8,074 nt of DNA. Source: Firmicutes bacterium UBA1426. GTDB taxonomy: Bacteria; Bacillota; Clostridia; Peptostreptococcales; Anaerovoracaceae. The notes below the pieces were generated by a model, which was not told the origin of the DNA, ran no database searches, and saw nothing but the letters and a program-made list of their open reading frames with translations. Below are positions 1 to 5,480 of this stretch, piece by piece. The stretch is taken from NCBI GenBank assembly GCA_002329675.1, contig DCUA01000217.1:6304-14377 (forward strand), written 5' to 3'. Both the position numbers and the translations under genes were made by a program. How positions within the stretch are numbered: the stretch's first letter is position 1; the number at the start of each line of letters is the position of its first letter.

Positions 1-343
1 CTATATCGGCCGCTGTCCTTGTTTGATACCAAAACTCCCTCAATACCTTTCCCTGGTCCTTACCATCTATGAAATCAAGCAAATCCCAAGGAATATTTTT
101 AACCCTTGATCCCTTCTTCGTTTTACTGTACCCAGTTTTCAACTCCAGGCAGATTGTTTCACTAAATGGAATACCTTCTCCTCTAACGGCAGTCGTATCA
201 CCCAACTGTCTTTCCTTACTCGGAGTATTTGATGTAATCCTTATTCTGTTTCTCCAAAAGATATCATCTGCCTTATTATTACTCCACCATAGGGAAAATT
301 CCCTACTCATTTTTCTTTCAAAATCACCACCTTTATCTGCCAT
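1..343 (-). CDS. PD-(D/E)XK nuclease-like phage protein, N-terminal part (cut by left edge)
   Basis: The gene starts with ATG at 343-341 and stays open for 114 codons to the left edge, so its C-terminus is missing. An AGGAG ribosome site at 355-351 lies 7 bases before the ATG, which supports this start. The product begins MADKGGDFERKMSREFSLWW and has DDIFWR at about residues 26-31, a GD at 48-49, then LELKTGY at 66-72. An Asp followed by E-x-K (D49, E67, K69) on a predicted beta strand is the signature of the PD-(D/E)XK nuclease fold. The GGxFER...SLWW...FWR opening resembles, from memory, small phage proteins annotated as endonuclease-like or Holliday-junction-resolvase-like. The substrate is not determined by the sequence; branched DNA, phage DNA processing or host DNA degradation are all possible. 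It is the only gene separated from the replication cluster by a real gap, which contains a long inverted repeat. Reading frame and start are firm; the nuclease call is fairly good. Confidence 0.72.
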   Translation of the reverse strand, partial: MADKGGDFERKMSREFSLWWSNNKADDIFWRNRIRITSNTPSKERQLGDTTAVRGEGIPFSETICLELKTGYSKTKKGSRVKNIPWDLLDFIDGKDQGKVLREFWYQTRTAADI

Positions 344-365
344 TCAAAATCTCCTATGAAAGGGG

Positions 366-413
366 GTGCTGGTTCACTGGGAAGGAAGGATGAAGAAACC
401 AGTGAACCAGCAC
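366..413. repeat. Perfect 15-bp inverted repeat in the 344-452 intergenic gap
   Basis: The left arm 366-380 (GTGCTGGTTCACTGG) is the exact reverse complement of the right arm 399-413, with an 18-base, almost all-purine spacer on the plus strand. Read as RNA on the minus strand, the hairpin lies just downstream of the 5'-3' exonuclease stop (453) and ends about 10 bases before the ribosome site of the PD-(D/E)XK gene. No U-run follows the stem directly on either strand: the minus strand continues CCCCCTTTC, and the 11-T run on the plus strand (439-449) starts 25 bases away. A canonical intrinsic terminator is therefore not supported. It could be a 5'-UTR hairpin, an RNA-processing or Rho-type site, or a two-half-site operator. 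The rest of the gap holds only the A/T tract and no recognisable gene or good promoter. Confidence 0.85.
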
Positions 414-452
414 AAAGCACCACCATCTAGTATTTATATTTTTTTTTTTATT

Positions 453-1349
453 TTACCCTTCCTTTTTCATCTTTAGGTTGAAGACTCTTATCCAAGAGCC
501 CAATTCCTTTCTTAATGAGTCAAATCCATACTCAGAAAAGACATCCCTGAAATCCCTTGCGTACAAAGTATCATCTTTTATCTCTAAATCAATCCTATGA
601 CCTCCCTGAAAAGGAAGGAACACAAGAGATGTATTTCTTTTAATTATCTGTTGTCCTTCTTCAGATACTATTTTATCATAAATCTTACCCTTGGTAAGAT
701 TTCCTTTCAAATATTCAATAGCCTTGGAGGAGTTTGATTTAGCAGGATCTGCTACCCCATAAATCCCTTTCACATTATCAGAATCACATCCCCCAATGGC
801 TTTTGCCTTCACCCAATCAATACAAGGATTGGAGAGACCATAAACAGAATAGAACATATCATATGTAAACATCTTTCCAGTAGAGGGACTCAAAATACTT
901 GTTTCACACTGTTTTGTCTTTTGTAGCAACTGGTAGAGATCCTGATCACCAGACACAATAATATAATCATCAGGACACCTCCACACCAACCAAGCTATAA
1001 TGTCATCTGCCTCATATCCGGGAATCTGATAATTGTTTTGAAAACCGAGTGAGGGAAGAACATGCTCCCGTAAATCATTAAACTGTTCATAAGCTTCCCT
1101 TAATACCTGCAGTTCTTCCTCACTCTTATTGCTCCTGTTAGCTTTATACTCCGGGTACATCTTTTTCCTGTAACTCTTACGGGAATCCCAGCAAAACAAT
1201 ATCTGGTCAGGAGTATGTTTCCTACACAAAGAGTAAAGCTGATTCAAAAAACCATAAATAACCCCTGTGGATTTCCCGTTATATTCAAGTCCACCCAAAG
1301 CATAAAAGCTCATGTAACAGAGATTATTGCAATCAATTACCAACCTCAT
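453..1349 (-). CDS. FEN-type 5'-3' exonuclease (T4 RNase H / T5 exonuclease family)
   Basis: A 298-residue PIN-like flap nuclease, close in length to T5 exonuclease and to the Pol I 5'-nuclease domain. It would remove RNA primers and 5' flaps at the fork, with two metal ions in the active site. Visible acidic motifs are VIDCNN (D6), WDSRKSYRKKMYPEYKANR (D55 with the basic helical-arch segment, about 54-72), YEADD (E113, D115, D116), SGDQDLYQLL (D135, D137) and GGCDSDNVKG (D189, D191). The last leads into the DNA-binding helix-3-turn-helix. Its usual GIG turn reads GVADPAKS here (198-205), which is slightly divergent. The polymerase in this cluster has no 5'-nuclease domain, so this protein supplies that activity separately. 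ATG at 1349 overlaps the stop of the membrane-protein gene as ATGA, with AGAGGAAA just upstream, so translation is probably coupled. The gene ends with TAA at 455-453. Confidence 0.93.
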   Translation of the reverse strand: MRLVIDCNNLCYMSFYALGGLEYNGKSTGVIYGFLNQLYSLCRKHTPDQILFCWDSRKSYRKKMYPEYKANRSNKSEEELQVLREAYEQFNDLREHVLPSLGFQNNYQIPGYEADDIIAWLVWRCPDDYIIVSGDQDLYQLLQKTKQCETSILSPSTGKMFTYDMFYSVYGLSNPCIDWVKAKAIGGCDSDNVKGIYGVADPAKSNSSKAIEYLKGNLTKGKIYDKIVSEEGQQIIKRNTSLVFLPFQGGHRIDLEIKDDTLYARDFRDVFSEYGFDSLRKELGSWIRVFNLKMKKEG

Positions 1350-1570
1350 ACTTTCCTCTTTTTGTTACCAGGAGCCAAAATCTCATTATAGAGCTTTTCC
1401 AGCAACTCAAAAAAGGACCCAATGACCGCCTTTGGATCGGGCCAAACCAGAACAGCCAAAGCATACAAAACCATTAGTACAGCCAAGACAAGAAACCTCA
1501 AAAACACACTAATCCGAAAACAAATGTTTGCAAAAATAGACTTGAGTACCATTTCAAACTTTCTTGTCAT
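1346..1570 (-). CDS. Small single-pass membrane protein of unknown function
   Basis: A 74-residue product. Residues 1-19 carry several basic residues, about 21-43 form one long hydrophobic segment (SVFLRFLVLAVLMVLYALAV and following) ending at W43-P44, then comes an amphipathic stretch (about 46-64) and a basic end GNKKRKV. I do not recognise a family. The gene is likely real: its ATG (1570-1568) overlaps the recombinase stop as ATGA, its TGA overlaps the exonuclease ATG as ATGA, and an AGAGGAAG ribosome site precedes it. By the positive-inside rule both flanks are basic, so topology is unclear. There is no signal-peptide cleavage site I would trust. Its place between recombinase and FEN suggests a role tied to replication, such as anchoring to the membrane, but that is inference. 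A holin-like or superinfection role is an alternative with no supporting context here. Confidence 0.72.
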   Translation of the reverse strand: MTRKFEMVLKSIFANICFRISVFLRFLVLAVLMVLYALAVLVWPDPKAVIGSFFELLEKLYNEILAPGNKKRKV

Positions 1571-2682
1571 TTATACTTCCTCTTTCTGTCCAATTTCAAA
1601 GAGTCCTCAATTCTTTTCCACTCATCTCCAACAAATTCCCTCAAATCATCTTCAAGATTATCATCTTCAATCTTATCTATCAAAGCACCTCTTCTAAACT
1701 GTAACTGTACTCCCTTGAGTTGGGCATCAATAACATGCTTGCCATCTTTCTTCCAAATATTTTCTTTTACCAGCCAATCCACCATTGACCCAATATCATC
1801 CAAGCCATAAGAGTCAAATATGGAAAAGTCTATTTCCCTTTTCTTACCTGTAACCCTGTTCTTAGAAATTCTTATTCTTGTTTTATTACCTATTGTCTTA
1901 TCACCACTTTTCTCAGCCCCAAGATGCATGAGCCAATACTCATGATAACAGTAAAACTTTAAAGCCTTGCCTCCTGTATATGTTTTCTTGGAATATGACA
2001 TGGGTTCAAGATTATCCCTGGTTTGACTGATAATCATAAGCAGGGATTTTGTTTCCTTTAATCTGGCTTTCATTACACGCAGAAATTCACTCAATGTTTT
2101 GGGTTTTTCTGCTTTAAAGGAACCCTTGGCTTCTTTCCCCTTGTCATGAGCAGAAACCATTTCCTCAACTCTATCAAGTTCCTGATCACTTGTCAAACTA
2201 TCCAAGGAATCCAAAACATAGACAAATGGAACACCCTCTTCACACAACTTCCACACATTGGAATAGAAATCCTGAATAGTGTCTGAATAAACGGGCATCC
2301 CATCCTTGTTATAATCAGGAGCCTGAATTCTTTTTGCTACACTCTTACCAAACAATACAGGGACATTTATAGAGTCTGTAGCTCTTTCAACATCATCATA
2401 TATCAAAAGGTAATCATCAAACTCCTTAACCCTATTGATTTCAGCAAACATGGTGTATGCCTGAAATGTCTTTCCAGTTGAGGAATCACCTACTGCATGA
2501 ACAATAGTTCCCGGGATAAATCCTCCAAAAGGACTGTCAGAACAGGCCAGATTGAACATTGTGGAGCCTGTCGGGATAAAGGGACCCGAGTACTTCCCGG
2601 GTCCCATATCCTCTTTCTGATCCTCAGAGGTCACATCATGTTCCATCTGTTCTGTAACATCTGTGACTCTTTTAGACCTCAT
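1567..2682 (-). CDS. RecA/UvsX-type recombinase
   Basis: A 371-residue ATP-dependent strand-exchange protein of the RecA family, expected to form filaments on ssDNA and drive homologous pairing. Walker A is GDSSTGKT (65-72). The segment LLIYDDVERATD (92-103) matches the region with RecA's catalytic Glu, here probably E99. Walker B is FVYVLDSLDSL (153-163, D158). MIISQTRDN (216-224) corresponds to the loop-2 region with the conserved Gln (Q220), and TGGKALKFY (236-244) is close to RecA GGNALKFY. The following KNRVTGKKREIDFSI segment matches RecA KNK...EVEF. The end is acidic then basic (about 340-371). ATG at 2682 abuts the SSB stop as TAAATG, with AGGAGG 6 bases upstream inside the SSB gene. 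Neighbouring SSB and mediator candidate suggest a T4-like gp32/UvsY/UvsX set. RecA-like family is near certain; RecA versus UvsX subgroup is not resolved. Confidence 0.94.
   Translation of the reverse strand: MRSKRVTDVTEQMEHDVTSEDQKEDMGPGKYSGPFIPTGSTMFNLACSDSPFGGFIPGTIVHAVGDSSTGKTFQAYTMFAEINRVKEFDDYLLIYDDVERATDSINVPVLFGKSVAKRIQAPDYNKDGMPVYSDTIQDFYSNVWKLCEEGVPFVYVLDSLDSLTSDQELDRVEEMVSAHDKGKEAKGSFKAEKPKTLSEFLRVMKARLKETKSLLMIISQTRDNLEPMSYSKKTYTGGKALKFYCYHEYWLMHLGAEKSGDKTIGNKTRIRISKNRVTGKKREIDFSIFDSYGLDDIGSMVDWLVKENIWKKDGKHVIDAQLKGVQLQFRRGALIDKIEDDNLEDDLREFVGDEWKRIEDSLKLDRKRKYK
2581..2605 (-). other. GC-rich 8-bp stem-loop inside the recombinase N-terminal coding region
   Basis: GGGACCCG (2581-2588) and CGGGTCCC (2598-2605) are exact reverse complements with a 9-base loop, encoding part of residues 26-34 of the recombinase (MGPGKYSGP). 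This GC block stands out from the AT-rich surroundings. It lies right after an in-frame ATG (codon 26, 2607-2605) preceded by AGAGGAT. The pairing is certain; a regulatory function is not shown and may be coincidental. Confidence 0.4.
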
Positions 2683-3960
2683 TTAATCCCTCCTGGTCCT
2701 TTTACCAGATCCTTTCTTTTCTTCCTTGTCTTCCTTTTCCTTCTTCTCAATCTCTTCTAACAAATCACAACAGGCTTCCCAGTTATCACACTTCTCACAT
2801 TCCTTTTCCTGGTTACAGTCTGTTCCAAACTCATAACCATACGGACATTCATCATCAGCTACCTTTTTCTTTGTGGACTTCTTCGGAGGCTCTTCATCCT
2901 CTTCATCCTCTTCATCCGGGTCTCTTCTGGAACGTCTACTTCTAGGTTCCTCTTCCTCTTCGGCCTCTTCTTCAGTATCTTCCTTTCTTGACCGTTTTCC
3001 GGACTTGGAGGTTTCCTCATCTGCCTCATCCTTGTCTTTTCGGGACCTTCTACTTCTAGGTTCCTCTTCCTCTTCCTCATCTTCCTTCTTTCTGTTCTTC
3101 TTCGGAGGCTCGTCCTCATCCTCTTCATCCGGGTCTCTTCTGGAACGTCTACTTGACTTGGACTCTTCTTCCTCATCCTCCTCATCCCGGGAAGAACGGC
3201 GAGAACGGGAATCCTCTTCAACAGGTTCCCCATTAAAAATCTTCAAAATTTCTTCATAGGAAAGGATAATGGGAAGGGTGTCTAGCTGAAATACCTCCTC
3301 AAGCAAATCCTCTTCCAAATCATCCCTTTCCTCAAAATCAATACGTTCAATCTCAAAATACTTGGAAGCAGTCCCTTCTCCTGTTGAGAAAGACTCCTGG
3401 GAGAATCGGCACTTGAGAATTTTTCCACCATCCAACTCAAAGAAGGACATATTCTCCTCATCACCATCAAGCATTTCCTTGACAAGGAGCTTTTCAAAAT
3501 TGTTGTAGGCCATTTCCCAAAACATAACACCCTTGTCCTCATTTTCGGCATCTATAACATTGTAAATTACCCTGGTGCTAGGCTTAGTAGCCTTCTGCTC
3601 TTCCTTCATCTCTTCCTTACTGAGACTTGTGTCCTTGGAAAGGGCTGCTCTGTATTCACAAATGGGACAGGGCTTACCAATGGTTTTCGGACATACAACA
3701 GTAATCTTCTCAGGACCAATTCCATAGTGAACATCGACCTTCATCCTGTACCAAGTATCTCCCTTCTTTACATCATCAGGATGATTATCTATGGACACCA
3801 CATAAGGAAGAAGAATGAGCTTGGAACGGGTCTTTGGTGTAAAGTATGTTACTTCCTTATCACCAAAATTAAACTTAAATCCGGCCTTCTGCTGGTCCTT
3901 GGCAAGACGCTCCCTGACTCTTCTTGCCTTTTCCTTTCTCCTATCTGCTTCTTTTGACAT
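2683..3960 (-). CDS. gp32-like single-stranded DNA-binding protein with long charged repeat tail
   Basis: A 425-residue SSB. The core (about 1-245) has the T4 gp32 zinc arrangement: H78, C90, C98, C101 (H-x11-C-x7-CPIC), compared with H64, C77, C87, C90 in T4 gp32. It should coat ssDNA and recruit partner proteins. The N-terminus (1-22) is basic with RRKEKARRVRERLAK, as expected for a cooperative-binding segment. Residues about 249-370 form low-complexity blocks that alternate acidic runs (DEEDEEEE) with RS-rich basic runs (SRRSRRDPDEED), duplicated at DNA level. The end (372-398) has six cysteines, C372, C382, C388, C391, C397 and C398, suggesting a second metal site, followed by a Lys/Glu tail. 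Usual gp32-type SSBs are about 300 residues with a short acidic tail, so the extra length is in the repeats. Start ATG 3960 has TAAGGAGG at 3972-3965, four bases upstream and overlapping the preceding stop. Confidence 0.9.
   Translation of the reverse strand: MSKEADRRKEKARRVRERLAKDQQKAGFKFNFGDKEVTYFTPKTRSKLILLPYVVSIDNHPDDVKKGDTWYRMKVDVHYGIGPEKITVVCPKTIGKPCPICEYRAALSKDTSLSKEEMKEEQKATKPSTRVIYNVIDAENEDKGVMFWEMAYNNFEKLLVKEMLDGDEENMSFFELDGGKILKCRFSQESFSTGEGTASKYFEIERIDFEERDDLEEDLLEEVFQLDTLPIILSYEEILKIFNGEPVEEDSRSRRSSRDEEDEEEESKSSRRSRRDPDEEDEDEPPKKNRKKEDEEEEEEPRSRRSRKDKDEADEETSKSGKRSRKEDTEEEAEEEEEPRSRRSRRDPDEEDEEDEEPPKKSTKKKVADDECPYGYEFGTDCNQEKECEKCDNWEACCDLLEEIEKKEKEDKEEKKGSGKRTRRD
2878..3154 (-). 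repeat. Imperfect direct repeats coding the SSB mixed-charge tail
   Basis: Three exact repeat pairs are nested here. 2903-2941 equals 3116-3154 (39 bases, offset 213), coding the shared SSRRSRRDPDEED segment (starting at residues 269-270 and again near 341). 2878-2892 equals 3097-3111 (15 bases, offset 219), coding EPPKK. 2935-2961 equals 3049-3075 (27 bases, offset 114), coding EEEEEPRSRRSR. All but one offset are the same multiple of three within each pair type and all keep the frame. This indicates in-frame duplication and later divergence, so tail length probably varies between relatives. Confidence 0.85.
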
Positions 3961-3969
3961 ACTACCTCC

Positions 3970-4485
3970 TTAGTCGTTTCGTTTACGATTACGCATTCTT
4001 TCCAATGCTTTTTCCTCAGTTATTTCCTGTGACATTTTCCTTTCCTGAGAACCTACCTGTACTGAATAATAACCTTGACCATGAAGATTGACTAAATTCT
4101 TTATAGAAGACTTTCTCATTTCAAATGCCTTTACTGCCCTTTCCATCAACTCCTTTCTTTTCTTACATTCTAACACTTCATCATATGCCCGAGAAACTTC
4201 TTTCATATCTTCAACTATGGCATCAATCATTGTTTGTGTAGGTTTCTTATCATCTTCAAAATACTTCTCTGGATACTTTGCAACCTCAATTCTTTTCTTA
4301 ACCTTCAGCCTTTCATAATCCTTTACAGCTACATCAAAATCATGCCGGGAATCTGCTTCTGCCTCAGCATACTTCATATACAGTTCACTCTGTACAAGAC
4401 TCTCCATATGAAGGTTGTCCAAATCTATCTTTAGTTCTTGCCTGTAATCATAATTTTCATAATCTATATCCCAAGATTTACCCAT
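3970..4485 (-). CDS. Helical phage protein, candidate UvsY-type recombination mediator
   Basis: A 171-residue, mostly helical, highly charged protein. Residues about 21-70 and 85-135 look like two long helical or coiled-coil stretches, separated by KYPEKYFEDDKKPTQTMIDA (about 70-89). The second ends RKSSIKNLVNLHGQGYYS (124-141). No catalytic motif is visible. The layout, an N-terminal helix with KYAEAEAD, a Lys-rich helix, then A-x2-A-x3-RK near the end of the second helix, loosely resembles T4 UvsY, which loads UvsX onto gp32-coated ssDNA. The position directly before the SSB and recombinase genes supports this, but it is inference. Start: ATG at 4485-4483 overlaps the clamp-loader stop as TGATG, with GGAGGA at 4496-4491 ideally spaced. 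An in-frame TTG six codons upstream (4503) lies before this ribosome site and is less likely. The gene is solid; the mediator role is moderate. Confidence 0.8.
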   Translation of the reverse strand: MGKSWDIDYENYDYRQELKIDLDNLHMESLVQSELYMKYAEAEADSRHDFDVAVKDYERLKVKKRIEVAKYPEKYFEDDKKPTQTMIDAIVEDMKEVSRAYDEVLECKKRKELMERAVKAFEMRKSSIKNLVNLHGQGYYSVQVGSQERKMSQEITEEKALERMRNRKRND

Positions 4486-5420
4486 CACTTTCCTCCACGA
4501 CAAATATCATAACACATCTTCACCAATCCTGGAAATCCAGTGTTATAAAGAGCATCCCAAAATACATCAATCACATCCATTGCAAATGCCTGCTTTTTTG
4601 TACTGTTTCCCAAAAGAACAGAGCATGAATATCCCAGGATAGACCTTCTTACACTTTCTGGATCTTCATCCCGTAAACCATTCAAAATCCCTTGTACTGA
4701 GGTCCATTGAGCACCATTAAATATTGCCTGACAAAGTTCCAATGTTTTACTTTCCCGGGCCATGTTGTCATTAATGGCATTTGCCATTTCTTTCTTATCC
4801 AGATCAATAACCTGATCTAAAGCAACAAGAGAAGCCCTAGCAGAACCCAAGGCATTCTTGGCAATTAACTTCAATATATCTTCAGGAACCTTCTTCTTCT
4901 CCTCCTGACAAATCTCATCCATAAGAGAAATCAACTGTTTTTCAGTAAGTGAAGACACAATAATAGGTGTACACCTATTGCGTACAGTTTTGATCAACTT
5001 CTCTGGATCTGTTGTGGCAAGAAGGAAATAAACATGGGAAGGGGTATCTTCTAAGGCCTTGAGTAAAGCGGACTGTGCATCACCTGTTAACTTATGACAC
5101 TCATCTATAAGCCAAACCCTACAAGAACCTCCTCCCACCGGAGCCAATCTCATCTGTCTGCGGATCTCCCTGATAGTGTCTATTCCTCTGAAATCCGCTG
5201 AATCTATCTCAACAAAATTGGCATCCGAACAACCCAGTTTTTTAGCCAGTATCCTTGCCAAGGTAGTCTTTCCACATCCAGAAGGACCGGAAAATAAAAA
5301 GGCATGGGGCACTTCGCTCATGTCTCTTTTGATAAAGGATTTCAAAGTCCTAATTGCTTCTTTGTTACCCACCACTTCATCAAATGTTCTTGGTCTATAA
5401 GCCTGATACAATCCAGCCAT
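4485..5420 (-). CDS. AAA+ clamp-loader-like ATPase (DnaX / RFC-small / gp44-type)
   Basis: A 311-residue AAA+ ATPase of the clamp-loader class, which opens a sliding clamp and places it on primer-template DNA. The start LYQAYRPRTFDEVVGNK (4-20) is the typical opening of DnaX and RFC small subunits. Walker A is GPSGCGKT (45-52), Walker B WLIDECHKL (103-111; D106, E107), sensor 1 is LLATTD (133-138), the arginine-finger-like segment is VRNRCTPI (146-153, in place of SRC), and sensor 2 is GSARASLVALDQ (192-203). The Cys zinc module of bacterial DnaX between Walker A and B is absent, which makes it more like phage or RFC small subunits. Residues about 215-311 fit a collar domain. No second clamp-loader subunit or clamp gene is in the window. 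ATG 5420 has GAGGAG at 5433-5428, seven bases upstream. It is the first gene after a predicted promoter, and its TGA overlaps the next ATG. Confidence 0.92.
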   Translation of the reverse strand: MAGLYQAYRPRTFDEVVGNKEAIRTLKSFIKRDMSEVPHAFLFSGPSGCGKTTLARILAKKLGCSDANFVEIDSADFRGIDTIREIRRQMRLAPVGGGSCRVWLIDECHKLTGDAQSALLKALEDTPSHVYFLLATTDPEKLIKTVRNRCTPIIVSSLTEKQLISLMDEICQEEKKKVPEDILKLIAKNALGSARASLVALDQVIDLDKKEMANAINDNMARESKTLELCQAIFNGAQWTSVQGILNGLRDEDPESVRRSILGYSCSVLLGNSTKKQAFAMDVIDVFWDALYNTGFPGLVKMCYDICRGGK

Positions 5421-5452
5421 TCACATTCTCCTCTTATTTATATATACTAAGT

Positions 5453-5480
5453 ATTATAACATAAACACCTAAGCTGTCAG
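5453..5480 (-). promoter_or_regulatory. Predicted sigma70 promoter with extended -10, upstream of the clamp-loader gene
   Basis: On the minus strand CTGACA (5480-5475, five of six bases of the -35 consensus) is followed after 16 bases by TATAAT (5458-5453, perfect -10). A TG one base before the -10 forms an extended -10. The expected transcript start near 5446 gives a leader of about 26 bases that includes the GAGGAG ribosome site. It sits at the only real gap inside the replication cluster, with the -35 within the end of the polymerase gene. It would let the ATPase-to-exonuclease genes be transcribed independently of the polymerase genes, using host RNA polymerase. No operator was recognised. 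Confidence 0.7.

Noticed and set aside
69..359. Plus-strand 96-residue frame at the left end
   Set aside because: It is antisense to the nuclease gene (1-343), which has a good ribosome site, matches the direction of all other genes and shows family motifs.
366..449. Intrinsic terminator made of the 15-bp stem and the T11 run on the plus strand
   Set aside because: The T-run begins 25 bases after the stem, and there is no upstream plus-strand gene to terminate; on the minus strand there is no U-run after the stem.
420..452. Promoter for the nuclease gene (TATAAA after an A-rich tract on the minus strand)
   Set aside because: There is no recognisable -35 at proper spacing; such AT-rich matches are expected by chance.
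1346..1366. Nuclear-localisation-like KKRKV at the end of the membrane protein
   Set aside because: Short basic ends are common, the context is a bacteriophage, and the residues more likely mark a cytoplasmic or lipid-head-group-contacting tail.
2873..3259. Plus-strand frame encoding a poly-serine protein, and a minus-strand frame (2859-3233) rich in Arg and Lys
   Set aside because: Both are other-frame readings of the repetitive charged tail of the SSB; low-complexity GAA/GAG/TCT codons keep several frames open. No ribosome site or independent context.
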